A stretch of DNA of 64,000 nucleotides, from positions 82,993 to 146,992 of the forward strand of contig NZ_BAJT01000008.1 in assembly GCF_000613845.1 (NCBI RefSeq), given 5' to 3'. Positions 37,548 to 46,936 of this stretch are shown here, one piece after another. The stretch is from Asaia astilbis JCM 15831 (GTDB lineage Bacteria; Pseudomonadota; Alphaproteobacteria; Acetobacterales; Acetobacteraceae). Position numbers and translations under genes: made by a program. Position 1 is the stretch's first letter, and each line of letters opens with the position of its first letter. The notes under the pieces were generated by a model. The model had not been told where the DNA came from. It worked only from the letters and a program-made list of their open reading frames with translations, and made no database searches.

Positions 37548-38672
37548 TCAGTGCGAAGCCGAGGGCGCACCCGGCAGGCCGGACCAGAGAGGGGCCGACA
37601 TGCCGGGGGGGCTGTGTGGCGCTATAGACTCCGCGCGCCACGGCGCGGGCGAGCACATCGGCGGCGATGCTGCCCAGACGGGCGACCAGCAAGGCGCGTC
37701 CCTCTGCGGGCACAGTCTTGCGTCCGGTGGCGAGTGAGAAAATCGTGTCGCCGTCAAAGGGGGAGTGAACGGGGTGAATGGCGCGCGCCAGCCCGTCCTG
37801 CGCCATCATCGCGATGCGTTTGAGTTCGTCCTGAGTCAGGGCAGCGTCGGTCGCAATACAGGCGAGTGTCGTATTCGCACGGGGCTTCGGGTCGAGCTTG
37901 GTACCGCTCCAGTCTTCCGGGGCGATCCGCGACGATGACACGCCGAGTCCGCCAAATTCGCTGCCCTGCTCGTAGGGGGCTGCCCAGAAACGCTTTTCAT
38001 TGGGCAGTGTCACCGAGCCGAGGCTGTTGGTCGCAACAATGGCCCCCACGGTTAGCCCATCGCCGGTCGTCCAGGACGCCGTGCCGATCCCGCCTTTGAG
38101 ACGCCCCGCCATCGCGCCGTAGCCCGCGCCGATCGTGCCGAGAGTAACACTCCGGCCCGCCTGACGGACGGCCTCCATGCCGAGAGCGCGGTAGGGTGGC
38201 TTTTCACCCCAGGCTTTGTCACCGCCATTATCGAGATCGTAAAGAATGGCCGCCGGAACGATCGGCGAGGGGGGCACGCCCGCAACCTGACGCATGGCGA
38301 ATCCCCGTCCCCGCGCGCCCAGCCATGCGGCAACGCCATCTGCTGCGGCGAGGCCGTAAACCGAGCCGCCCGAGAGCGTCAGGGCGTCGATTCGATGGAC
38401 CAGATTCCAGCCATTGAGGCGTCGGTCTCACGGGTGCCCGGCCCGCCGCCCCGCACATCGACGGCGCAGGGTGCGGGTGTGTCAGGCAGGATTACCGTCA
38501 CGCCCGTGCGTGTCTTAGGATCCTGCGCCTGTCCGACCGTCAGACCCTCGACATCGGTCAGGCTGTTCGTTCGGCCGACATGACCTTTGGAGGCAGCGCG
38601 CGCGGATGAGACGCTCTGCGTCAGACCGATCCCCGTTGCGAGGCTGGAGAGCAGAAAAATACGACGTCTCAT
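37548..38672 (-). CDS. P1-family peptidase (DmpA/beta-peptidyl aminopeptidase-like), frameshifted
   Basis: N-terminal-nucleophile hydrolase exported by a Tat-like signal MRRRIFLLSSLATGIGL, cleaving after ARAAS. The first frame has NSLTDVEGLTVGQAQD and GGGPGTRETDA, then shifts near 38416-38422 (one base missing) to LNGWNLVHRIDALTLSGGS and YGLAAADGVAAWLGARGRG. The self-processing region reads NTTLACIATDAALTQDEL with the candidate nucleophile Thr. Near 37604-37610 a run of seven G on the plus strand probably holds one base too many: removing it gives a normal C-terminus PPGMSAPLWSGLPGAPSASH ending at 37548, rather than an extension to 37375. Reconstructed length 374 residues. Confidence 0.8.
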
Positions 38673-38793
38673 GGCGCGGCCTGTCAGCTAAAGGAGAGAA
38701 GCCGAGATGTAACGCTCGCAGAGCGGAAGGAAAATCCCCGTTCTGGTGTCGGGAAGTCGACAGCAGACGCGCGCGCCGAACCTGATGAAACAG

Positions 38794-38838
38794 AAAAGGC
38801 GCCACGCACCGGATTTCTCCGGATGCGGGCGCCTTTTT
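38794..38838 (-). terminator. Rho-independent terminator after ornithine decarboxylase
   Basis: AAAAGGCGCC (38794-38803) pairs with GGCGCCTTTT (38828-38837), with an inner CCGGA/TCCGG hairpin in the loop. T or A tracts flank both sides, so it can work in both directions. It lies after the decarboxylase stop and before the P1 peptidase start. Confidence 0.8.
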
Positions 38839-38880
38839 GTTCTGATCGCAACGCCTCGGGAAGAGGCGGGGTCTTCAGGC

Positions 38881-40013
38881 TTAGATGTAGTGCTCACCCA
38901 GCGGCGCGAAGCCGTTGAATCCGGTCGAGCAATAGGTGGTCACATAAGCGCCCGTGGTCAGCAATTCGATACGGTCGCCAGAGGTGAGGGCGTGCGGCAG
39001 CTGCACGCGGTTCTTCTCGTACATGATGTCCACGCCATCGCAGCTCGGTCCAGCTACAACCGTGTCGCCTGTCGGCAGGCCATCATGCGGGGTGCGAAAG
39101 CGATAGCGGATGGCTTCGCCTTCGGTCTCGGCAAGGCCGCCGTAACGACCGATATCGAGATAAACCCAGCGCGGATCGCTCTCCTTGCCACCACGACGGC
39201 TTATCAGGACGACTTCGGTCGAGACGACACCGGCTTCTGCAACCATGAAGCGGCCCGGCTCGATCAGCATCTGCGGCAGCGCATTGCCGAAATGCTCGGT
39301 CATGGCGCGACCGATGGCGAGACCGAACTGATCGATCTCAGGAATGTCGTCGCGATAGCGCACCGGGAAGCCTCCGCCGAGATTGAGCATCTTGAGCTCG
39401 ATCCCTGCTTCGGAGAGGTCGGTGAACAGCATGGCGACCTTGGCGATGGCGGCTTCGTGCGCTGCGGTGCTGGTCTGCTGGCTGCCGACATGGAAGGACA
39501 GACCATAAGGGTCGAGACCCAGCTCGGCTGCCTGAAGCATCAGGTCTTTCGCATGAGCGACCGTCGTGCCGAATTTGCGCGAAAGCGGCCAGTCAGCGCC
39601 GTCATTCTCAACCGCAAGGCGGCAGAAGACGCGCGAGCCCGGTGCATTTTCGGCGAGCTTCTTCAGTTCTTCTTCGCTGTCGAACACGAAAAGGTCGACA
39701 CCAAGGCCGAAAGCCTCACGGATGGACGACACCTTCTTGACGGTGTTGCCGAAGGAGATGCGGCTGGGCGATGCGCCAGCTGCCAGGCACTGGCGAACTT
39801 CACCGATCGAGCTGCGTCAAAAGACGAGCCAAGATTTACCAGGCGCTCCAGGATCGGAGCAGCCGGGTTGGCCTTTACGGCGTAATAGACATGCGCCAGT
39901 GGAAGGGCGTCACGCAGGGCGTGATAGCGCTCTTCGACGTGGTCGACGTCGACAATGAGGCAAGGAGTAGCCGGCTGTTGCTCGGCAAGATAACGGACGA
40001 TTTTCGGAGTCAT
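38881..40013 (-). CDS. Ornithine decarboxylase, PLP fold type III, frameshifted
   Basis: Decarboxylates ornithine to putrescine, the entry to polyamines; eukaryote-like group IV decarboxylase. From ATG 40013 (GGGAGGAG upstream) it reads MTPKIVRYLAEQQPATPCLI with the PLP lysine in YYAVKANP (K47). After FDAA the frame shifts near 39809-39813 (one base missing) to SIGEVRQCLAAGASPSRISF. Later blocks are GLSFHVGSQQTS, KMLNLGGGFPV, IEPGRFMVAEAGV and the catalytic-Cys region GPSCDGVDIMYEKN. Reconstructed length is 377 residues, standard for alphaproteobacterial enzymes. A dual lysine/ornithine specificity is possible. Confidence 0.92.
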
Positions 40014-40448
40014 GAGTCACTCCTCCCGAAATCCGCCCGATACTGCACGGGCGGAATTGTTGCGAAACGGTCGAACGGACCGGCGATCAGGACGAGGCTG
40101 GGTGCTCGAAAGAGAGCAGGATCAGCCCGATTGCCAGAACGCTTGACGTCGTTGCGTAACCTACAGAGGGCCAGTGGCACGTGCGTTGCTGCGTGGGGGG
40201 CGTATGGGACCAAACCCCCCTTCGGTGCAACAAAAAAATGGGCCTCCTGTCGTTTTTTCTCGACCGTCAAGCCGTGTCAGACCCCCGTAACGCGAAGTTG
40301 CGGTGCAACGTTTCTGACGCCGATGCGTCATGCTGGTGCCAGGATCTCTCGTGACTATAAGGAGAGAACGAAAAGCGCTCCTGAAAACAGGCGCAAATGG
40401 ACCGGTTTTGGCGGCAGGCGTCGAACCACCGAAGGAGAGGAAAGCCGC
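40014..40448 (-). promoter_or_regulatory. Structured 5' leader of ornithine decarboxylase, candidate speF-type leader RNA
   Basis: The 435-base divergent region ahead of the decarboxylase has no supported gene. A strong hairpin, TCCGCCCG (40032-40039) with CGGGCGGA (40048-40055), sits just before the ribosome site. Alphaproteobacteria often have the long conserved speF leader RNA upstream of such genes, and position and length fit; the consensus was not tested. The promoter for the plus-strand YihY gene is also here. Confidence 0.4.
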
Positions 40449-41585
40449 GTGACTGAAACGCCGACCCGACGAAGCCAGACAGAAGAGGCCGCCGAAGCAT
40501 CGGGGAGCGCGGTCACCGCGTCGCAGACCTCAGGCGATCACGCCGAGTCAGAGTCCTCTGAAGACGCGTTGGGCATGGAGGCTCCCGGCACGGGCGCTAA
40601 GAGCCCGATCCACATGCCTTTTGGGGGGTGGAAGCTCGTCCTGCGCCAGACATTCAGCAATCTGGGATCGAGCCAGACCAGCCTTTCGGCTGCTGGCTGC
40701 GCGTTCTACGCCACGCTTTCGCTCTTCCCGGCGATCACGTCGTTGATCTCTGTCTATGGTCTGATCTTCGATCTGCAGACAGTCGAGCCGCAGCTTGATG
40801 TTTTGCGCAGTCTGCTGCCGCCCACGGCGTTTGAGTTGATCGCCTCCCAGATCCACACGCTGATCGGTCAGCCTCATTCCTCTCTTACGGCCGGGCTGAT
40901 TTTTTCAATCGCGGTGGCTCTCTGGTCGGCTTCAGCAAGCACGAAGTCGGTGCTGGCTGCCCTCAACCTTGCCTATGATGTGCTCGAAACGCGCGGGTTT
41001 TTCCGCTTTCAGTTGCTCGCGCTCGGGGTGACGTTTGGTGCCGTTGTCGGTGCGTGCCTGACGCTCGCGCTTATGGTCGCCTTCCCGGCGCTGATCGACT
41101 ATCTGCCTGATCTGCTCAACCGTTTTGGATTGCGCAATCTTCCGCCAGAGATCCTCTACATCACCGATTACCTGATGAGCTACAGCACCCGGTATATCGT
41201 GCATTTCGGTGCTCCGGCTCTCATGCTGCTCTTCGTCTTTGTGGCTGTGACGCTATTGTTCCGTTACGGTCCCTCCCGTGAGAAAGCCGACTGGCGCTGG
41301 ATCGTGCCGGGCTCACTGGTTGCAACCCTTCTTTGGGTGCTGACCTCACTCGCTTTCTCTTATTACGTCAGCCATTTTGCGAGCTATGGCTCGACCTACG
41401 GACCCTTGGGTGCTGTGGCAGCGATCATGATGTGGTTCTTCGTGGGCACCTACGTTGTTCTGTTCGGCGCAGAGCTGAATGCAGGGCTTGAGGATCGCAT
41501 GAAGGGGTTCAACCCGAAGCTGCCCGGTGCAACGCGCTTTCAGGAAGTGCCTGAGCCTACAGGCACTGTAGCGACCGAAAGCTGA
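40449..41585 (+). CDS. YihY/virulence factor BrkB family membrane protein
   Basis: Inner-membrane protein of the YihY (formerly ribonuclease BN) family, 378 residues. An acidic, low-complexity N-terminus of about 55 residues (SGDHAESESSEDALG) precedes GWKLVLRQTFSNLGSSQTSL and six predicted spans, with SAAGCAFYATLSLFPAITSL, ALWSASASTKSVLAALNLAYD, TLLFRYGPSREKADW and YGPLGAVAAIMMWFFVGTYV. GTG 40449 is chosen because GGAGAGGA lies ahead and the upstream open frame overlaps the decarboxylase. Function is not established; the RNase BN name is wrong for this family. Confidence 0.88.
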   Translation: MTETPTRRSQTEEAAEASGSAVTASQTSGDHAESESSEDALGMEAPGTGAKSPIHMPFGGWKLVLRQTFSNLGSSQTSLSAAGCAFYATLSLFPAITSLISVYGLIFDLQTVEPQLDVLRSLLPPTAFELIASQIHTLIGQPHSSLTAGLIFSIAVALWSASASTKSVLAALNLAYDVLETRGFFRFQLLALGVTFGAVVGACLTLALMVAFPALIDYLPDLLNRFGLRNLPPEILYITDYLMSYSTRYIVHFGAPALMLLFVFVAVTLLFRYGPSREKADWRWIVPGSLVATLLWVLTSLAFSYYVSHFASYGSTYGPLGAVAAIMMWFFVGTYVVLFGAELNAGLEDRMKGFNPKLPGATRFQEVPEPTGTVATES

Positions 41586-41607
41586 AAGCGATCAGCAAGC
41601 GAGCATG

Positions 41608-41648
41608 AAAAAGGCGCGATGCTAATGCACCGCGCCTTTTCTTTTTTA
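41608..41648 (+). terminator. Bidirectional rho-independent terminator
   Basis: AAAAGGCGCG (41609-41618) pairs with CGCGCCTTTT (41631-41640) around a 12-base loop, followed by CTTTTTT. The A tract on the left makes it work for the converging rlpA gene as well. Confidence 0.88.
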
Positions 41649-41685
41649 TTCTGACCTCTGCTCAAAAGAGACGGACGCCAGACCC

Positions 41686-42369
41686 TTATTTGTGATGACG
41701 GTGATGTCTCGCTGAAGAAGCTTTTGCGGCGTGAGGCTTGGTGGCGGGCGACACGGCGTCGAGCGCCTCTTCATTGGTGTCGTCGGCTTCAGCCTCGGCA
41801 ACTTCGAGCGGCTCGTCCGCCTTGATCGTCGTGTCAGAAGGAATGGGCGCCAGTTTGACATGGGCTGTCCCGCTGCCAAGCATGCCCAGTTCTGCGGCCG
41901 CTGCATGGGAGAGATCGATGATACGGCTGTTAAAAGGGCCGCGATCGTTGACCGTCACAATCACCGAGCGCCCGGTATCTTCGTTCTGCACCAGAACTTT
42001 CGATCCCATGGGGAGCGTGGGATGGGCGGCTGTCAGCGCCTGACCGCTCAACCGTTCTCCGCTGCTGGTGCGGTGCCCGATGAGACCCCGACCGTACCAG
42101 CTGGCAACGCCATGCTGGGACCAGGCCAGAACATTATGACTGGCAAGGGCAATTCGGTGTGCGCGTTTGGCAAGAGCCATCCTGACTGAAGACGCCCAGG
42201 CGGCGTGTCCACTCGGGGCATCGGCCGACGGTGCCGTGCTGGCCGCATGAGCGCTGTGTCTAGGTGCGAGGACTGCACAAAGCAGGGTCAAACTCCCGAT
42301 TCGGGCGCAGAGACGCAAGGTTGCGCGCTCTCTCGATCCGTTAGTGTGTTTTCTGCTCTTCAAGGTCAT
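41686..42369 (-). CDS. rlpA: Septal ring lytic transglycosylase RlpA-family lipoprotein/exported protein
   Basis: Double-psi beta-barrel protein of about 227 residues. From ATG 42369 a basic start and hydrophobic segment (IGSLTLLCAVLAPRHSAHA) form a signal peptide; no lipobox is evident. The RlpA core is GVASWYGRGLIGHRTSSGER, then QALTAAHPTLPMGSKVLV and VTVNDRGPF, with RIIDLSHAAAAELGM. The C-terminal tail is acidic, then rich in His and Lys (ARHHRHHK). RlpA proteins cleave denuded glycan strands at the septum; without the SPOR domain, septal targeting here is doubtful. The frame is open to 42519; the chosen start is a judgement. Confidence 0.83.
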   Translation of the reverse strand: MTLKSRKHTNGSRERATLRLCARIGSLTLLCAVLAPRHSAHAASTAPSADAPSGHAAWASSVRMALAKRAHRIALASHNVLAWSQHGVASWYGRGLIGHRTSSGERLSGQALTAAHPTLPMGSKVLVQNEDTGRSVIVTVNDRGPFNSRIIDLSHAAAAELGMLGSGTAHVKLAPIPSDTTIKADEPLEVAEAEADDTNEEALDAVSPATKPHAAKASSARHHRHHK

Positions 42370-42643
42370 GATGACAGCACTTAGCCTTTGTGTCAGGGAA
42401 CTCCAAACCAACGAATGCTTCGACAAGCCGAAGCGGCGAGCGTCGTTCCTAGCATAGTGAGAGCAGAACGCGAAATCGTGATGTGGAATCCATAAATTTT
42501 CGTGGATGTTGCCTTGCAAACCGCGTTCTTCTGTTCCTCATCCATCACACAAGCGTGGAAACGCGGCAGGATTGAGGCGTAATAGGCCTGTCACATGCAG
42601 GAAGGCTTTTACGCCTCAGACGAAAGTGCTACGGGCTGCTCTC

Positions 42644-43099
42644 ATGATTCGCCCGATGATTGCCGTGCTTAACGGCCCTAACCTCAACATGCTCGGAATG
42701 CGCCAGCCGGAAATCTACGGCCATGCGACCTTGGACGACCTTGAACAGGTCTGTATCCAGGCCGCCGAGCAGCTCGACGTCGCCATCGATTTTCGTCAGA
42801 CGAACATCGAAGGCGAACTCGTTTCCTGGATCCAGGAATGTCGGGGCAGGGCGCGCGGCATTGTCATCAACCCGGCGGCTTATGGCCATACTTCCATCGC
42901 TCTTCTGGACGCTCTGCTTGCGACAGGATTGCCGACGGTCGAGGTGCATATCTCAAACATTCATCGCCGCGATGCCTTTCGCCACCATACCTATACCTCG
43001 CAGGCCGCCATCGGCGTAATCTGCGGGTTTGGCGTGCGTGGCTATGCTATGGCATTGCGTGCACTCTATGACATGATCGAAGACGAGGACGAACGATGA
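42644..43099 (+). CDS. aroQ: 3-dehydroquinate dehydratase, type II
   Basis: Shikimate-pathway enzyme making 3-dehydroshikimate, 151 residues. Motifs: MIAVLNGPNLNMLGMRQPE with the catalytic Arg loop and Tyr (IYGHATLDD), FRQTNIEGELVSWIQE, INPAAYGHTSIALLDAL and VEVHISNIHRRDAFRHH with the catalytic His. Start ATG 42644 or ATG 42656. Its stop overlaps accB by 4 bases (ATGA). The aroQ-accB-accC order is common in alphaproteobacteria. Confidence 0.95.
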   Translation: MIRPMIAVLNGPNLNMLGMRQPEIYGHATLDDLEQVCIQAAEQLDVAIDFRQTNIEGELVSWIQECRGRARGIVINPAAYGHTSIALLDALLATGLPTVEVHISNIHRRDAFRHHTYTSQAAIGVICGFGVRGYAMALRALYDMIEDEDER

Positions 43100-43542
43100 G
43101 CCGTATGCTCGTGGACGCAGATGCCATCCGGGCATTGGCTGATATCCTGACTGAAACCGGACTGACCGAGATTGAGGTTGCCGAAAAGGACAACCGTATC
43201 CGTGTCGTTCGCAGTGCGGGCGGACAGGTGGTTCAGGCCGTAGCGCCGGCTCCGGCTGCTGCTCCGGTGGTTGCAGCGGCTGCTGCGCCCGTCGATGCTG
43301 CCAACCACCCCGGAGCGGTCAATAGCCCGATGGTCGGTATTGCGTATCTGACACCCGACCCGTCAGCGCCGCAATTTGCGCAGGAAGGTCAGGCCGTGAC
43401 GGCCGGTCAGACACTGCTTCTGATCGAAGCCATGAAGACCTTCAACCAGATCAAGGCGCCTCGCAGCGGTACGCTGAAGCGTTTCCTCGTCGCAAGCGGC
43501 GATCCGGTGGAATTCGGCGAAGCACTCGCCATCATCGAATAA
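43096..43542 (+). CDS. accB: Acetyl-CoA carboxylase biotin carboxyl carrier protein
   Basis: Biotin carrier of acetyl-CoA carboxylase, first step of fatty acid synthesis. Of 148 residues, the N-terminal 45 form the dimerisation-type region, then a Pro/Ala-rich linker (VAPAPAAAPVVAAAAAPVD) and the biotinyl domain with the target Lys in LLIEAMKTFNQIKAP (K114). ATG 43096 overlaps the aroQ TGA. accC follows 26 bases later. Confidence 0.96.
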   Translation: MSRMLVDADAIRALADILTETGLTEIEVAEKDNRIRVVRSAGGQVVQAVAPAPAAAPVVAAAAAPVDAANHPGAVNSPMVGIAYLTPDPSAPQFAQEGQAVTAGQTLLLIEAMKTFNQIKAPRSGTLKRFLVASGDPVEFGEALAIIE

Positions 43543-43568
43543 GCATTATTGACTGAGTCTGGGGCCAG

Positions 43569-44915
43569 ATGTTTTCCAAGATCCTGATCGCCAATCGCGG
43601 CGAAATCGCGCTTCGTATCCTGCGCGCCTGCCGTGAACTGGGCATTGCAACCGTTGCCGTGCATTCCACGGCTGACGCCGATGCCATGCATGTCCGACTG
43701 GCGGATGAGGCGGTCTGCATCGGCCCGCCGTCATCGCGTGAGTCCTACCTTAACGTTGCGGCCATTCTTTCGGCGGCGACCATTACCGGTGCAGAAGCGA
43801 TTCACCCCGGCTATGGCTTCTTGTCGGAAAATGCCGATTTCGCGGAGACCGTCGAAGAGCACGGTTTCGTGTTTATCGGCCCGACCGCTCATCATATCCG
43901 TACGATGGGCGACAAGATCATGGCCAAGACGACCATGCGCGAGCTTGGCGTGCCACTGGTTCCGGGCTCCGACGGTGCCCTGCGTGACCTTGACGCCGCC
44001 CGTGAAGTGGCAGCTCAGGTGGGCTATCCCGTCCTGATCAAGGCTGCTGCCGGCGGTGGCGGCCGCGGCATGAAGGTTGCCCAGAGCGCTGACGAGATCG
44101 AAGAAGCTTGGTCTGTTGCCCGAACCGAGGCACGCGCTGCCTTTGGGAATGACGAGGTCTATCTCGAGAAATATCTCGATAAGCCGCGTCATATCGAACT
44201 GCAGATCATGGCCGACACACACGGCAACGTCGTGCATTTCGGTGAGCGTGATTGCTCGCTCCAGCGTCGTCACCAGAAGCTGCTCGAAGAGGCTGGCTCG
44301 CCTGTGCTGAGCGCTGAAGAGCGTGACGCTATCGGTGCGACAGCCACGGCAGCTCTGAAGAAAATGGGCTATCGCAATGCCGGAACGCTGGAATTCCTTT
44401 ATCAGGACGGTCAGTTCTGCTTCATCGAGATGAATACCCGTCTGCAGGTGGAACATCCGGTGACCGAAATGGTCTGCGATGTCGACCTCGTGCGTGAGCA
44501 GATCCGTGTCGCAGCCGGTCAGGCGCTCGGATACGAGCAGTCGGATATCAAGTTCAGCGGTCACGCGATCGAGTGCCGTATCAATGCTGAAGACCCGGAA
44601 ACCTTCATGCCCAATCCGGGTACAATCAAGGTTTTCCATGCGCCGGGTGGTCTGGGTGTGCGTATCGACAGCGCCATCTACGCGGGCTACCGCGTTCCCC
44701 CCTATTATGACAGCATGATCGCCAAGCTGATCGTTCATGCGCCGACGCGCGCGGAAGCGATTGCGCGTATGCAGCGCGCCCTTGACGAATGTGTTGTGGA
44801 TGGCGTGAAGACGGTCATTCCGCTCCATCGCAAAATTCTTGCCGATCCGCAGTTCCAGAAGGGTGATTACACGATCCACTGGCTGGAAAAATTCGTGGAC
44901 TCGCTCAAGAAGTAA
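43569..44915 (+). CDS. accC: Acetyl-CoA carboxylase biotin carboxylase subunit
   Basis: ATP-grasp enzyme of 448 residues that carboxylates the biotin on AccB. Starts [23 protein letters not shown]-grasp glycine loop [14 protein letters not shown], then [48 protein letters not shown] with catalytic residues, and a C-terminal biotin-carboxylase domain ([16 protein letters not shown]). Full length with no shift. It partners with AccA and AccD, which are not in this window. Confidence 0.97.
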   Translation: MFSKILIANRGEIALRILRACRELGIATVAVHSTADADAMHVRLADEAVCIGPPSSRESYLNVAAILSAATITGAEAIHPGYGFLSENADFAETVEEHGFVFIGPTAHHIRTMGDKIMAKTTMRELGVPLVPGSDGALRDLDAAREVAAQVGYPVLIKAAAGGGGRGMKVAQSADEIEEAWSVARTEARAAFGNDEVYLEKYLDKPRHIELQIMADTHGNVVHFGERDCSLQRRHQKLLEEAGSPVLSAEERDAIGATATAALKKMGYRNAGTLEFLYQDGQFCFIEMNTRLQVEHPVTEMVCDVDLVREQIRVAAGQALGYEQSDIKFSGHAIECRINAEDPETFMPNPGTIKVFHAPGGLGVRIDSAIYAGYRVPPYYDSMIAKLIVHAPTRAEAIARMQRALDECVVDGVKTVIPLHRKILADPQFQKGDYTIHWLEKFVDSLKK

Positions 44916-44951
44916 TCTCGTTCCACCCCCAACACTGCGGGAAGAGCCCTG

Positions 44952-45515
44952 ATGTCGGACAGTCTGGAAACCATCGTTCTGACCTGCCGCTCAGGGACTG
45001 TTCCCCGGGTGGTTGCGGCGCTCAAAGGTCTCTTTGGGAGGCGTGACGACGTTTTGGGGTGTTGGACGACTGACATCGGCAGCCTCAACGAAATCGTGCT
45101 GCTCGCACGGGACAGTCTCTTTGAGGTTTTGACGTCTGCAGTCCTGCCCGAGCTGGAGCGCATCGACCGGACACTCTGGACTCTTCATGGAGACCTCGTG
45201 CCGCAACTTGAAGGCGCTTGCACGGTCTGGGAATGGCGTGTCTACGAGATCCTTCCTGGTCGTGAGGAGGAGGCGGTGCAGATCATGCAGTCGGCCTTGT
45301 CGAAGCGGATCACGATCTCCCCCCTCTACGCCCTGATGACGTCGCAGACCGGTCGGTCTCGGCTATGCCATATCTGGCCTTATGCCGATGCGACAGACCG
45401 CACCGAGCGTCGTAAAGACGCTCTGGCAACGGGGTGCTGGCCGCCGGGCGACATTTACCAGACCATCGGTACGATGCGTAACGCGATCCTTTCGCCGGTG
45501 GTGCTGTCCTCCTAG
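44952..45515 (+). CDS. NIPSNAP family protein
   Basis: A 187-residue cytoplasmic protein with two ferredoxin-like (dimeric alpha/beta barrel) halves. The second half, VWEWRVYEILPGREEEAVQI then SPLYALMTSQTGRSRLCHIW and YADATDRTERRKDAL, fits the NIPSNAP pattern. It lies 36 bases after accC on the same strand and may share its transcript. The biochemical role of bacterial NIPSNAPs is not known. Confidence 0.8.
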   Translation: MSDSLETIVLTCRSGTVPRVVAALKGLFGRRDDVLGCWTTDIGSLNEIVLLARDSLFEVLTSAVLPELERIDRTLWTLHGDLVPQLEGACTVWEWRVYEILPGREEEAVQIMQSALSKRITISPLYALMTSQTGRSRLCHIWPYADATDRTERRKDALATGCWPPGDIYQTIGTMRNAILSPVVLSS

Positions 45516-45524
45516 AGAAGGAAA

Positions 45525-45550
45525 GAGACCCTTCAGGCTCAAAGGGTCTC
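45525..45550. terminator. Hairpin between converging NIPSNAP and permease genes
   Basis: GAGACCCTT (45525-45533) and AAGGGTCTC (45542-45550) form a 9-base stem with an 8-base loop in the convergent gene junction, overlapping the end of the permease gene. No T tract follows, so termination would be weak without a factor. Confidence 0.5.
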
Positions 45551-46903
45551 GGGGTGCTCTCGCATCACTCTTAAAGGCTGATCAGCCGCTTTCTTTTCCT
45601 CAGCACCATAAGTCCGCGACGATTTCAGATCGAATGCGGCGTAAGCCAGCACGATGAGGAAGCAGAGTGTCGGCACGATCAGAGCCATGGCACTGCCATA
45701 AAGATCGGTCATGTAGCCCTGCATCCCCGGAAAAACCGCACCGCCGATAATCGCCATCACGAGCCCGGATGCACCAAGCTTGGTGTCTGCGTTGAGGCCG
45801 TGCAGAGCAATGCCATAGATCGTCGGGAACATCAGGCACATCGATGAGGAAACGCCGACGAGCGCCCAGGCCCCCCAGATTCCAGGATAGAAGAGGGCGT
45901 AAAGGCTCAGGCCGATTGCGGTCACAGCCATGGCGGCCATGAGGCGGCGGGACGAAAATATCCCATCAGCCAGGTCATGACGAAACGCATGATGCCGTAA
46001 CCTATAAGTCCGAGTTGAAGAAACCAGGCGCCCTGCACCTTGTCCCCGCCCGGAACAAGTTTTTCGACATAGATGACGATGAAGGTCCAGGTGCAAACCT
46101 GTGCGCCAACATAAGCAAACTGCGCGCCGACACCGAGGCTGTAATGGCGGTTGGCAAGGAGACGGCGCAGCGCGGCCATCGTGCTGCCGCTTGCGGTGCT
46201 CTTTTGTGGCGTCGCGTCACGCAGATGAGGGGTACGTAAAAAGAAGATGCTCAGGCCGATCAGGAGCAAGAGTCCCGCAAAAGCCAGATAAGGCCCATGA
46301 TCGCGAGGAGTTCGCTCTTCTGAATCGCATGCAGCGCGTCCAGAGGCATCGCGTTGCGCTGCTCATCGGTCGCCGGGTTCATCCGAGGAAGGATCAGGGT
46401 TGCCGCGATCAGAACGCCGAGATTGGTCCGATCGGATTGAAGGACTGAGCGAGATTGAGGCGCCGTGTGCTTGTCTCTTCCGACCCCATGGCCATGACGA
46501 AGGGGCTGGCAGAGGTTTCAAGGATCGAGAGCCCGGCCGCCATAACGAACAGGGCGATCAGGAAGAAGGAAAAAGTGAGAGAGTTCGCCGCTGGAAGGAA
46601 GAGAAAGGCGCCGACTGCGGCAAGAACGATGCCGGTCAGCACGCCAACCTTGTAGCCCCAGCGCTGGTTGATCAGCGCCGCGGGCACGGCGAGAAGGAAA
46701 TAGGCACCGTAAAAGGCAAACTGCACGAAGGACGCGGCAAAAGTGCTCATTGTGAACACGCTTCTGAAGCCTGCGACCAGAGGGGTCGTAAGGTCCTGCG
46801 CGAGGCCCCATGCGGCGAAACAGCTCGCGAGCAGCGCGAAGGAGAGCCCTGTACCTTTGTACCAGAGGCCGGGTTTTGCCCGGTCCGAAGGGAAGTCTGA
46901 CAT
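45539..46903 (-). CDS. fucP: FucP-type MFS sugar transporter, three frameshifts
   Basis: Inner-membrane sugar/proton symporter of the fucose permease family. Three frames join: WYKGTGLSFALLASCFAAWG to LNLAQSFNPIG; then TNLGVLIAATLILPRMNPAT to LLAIMG; then YLAFAGLLLLIGLSIFFLRT to LMGYF; then SSRRLMAAMAVTAIGLSLYA to the end. Shifts lie near 46427-46431 (GG for GGG), 46290-46295 (CC for CCC) and 45954-45958 (TTTT for TTTTT). Reconstructed length is 455 residues, like FucP. The SIS isomerase gene lies just upstream on the same strand. The sugar is not known; fucose is only the family name. Confidence 0.85.
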
Positions 46904-46936
46904 TGTAACTACTAACTTTTCTGACTGGGGTAAGGG

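Noticed and set aside
39771..40448. Long N-terminal extension of the YihY protein
   Set aside because: It overlaps the ornithine decarboxylase gene and its leader; YihY homology starts after GTG 40449.
43731..44879. 382-codon minus-strand frame opposite accC
   Set aside because: Antisense to a complete biotin carboxylase with all motifs.
46400..46900. 166-codon plus-strand frame opposite fucP
   Set aside because: Charged shadow of membrane-span codons on the other strand.
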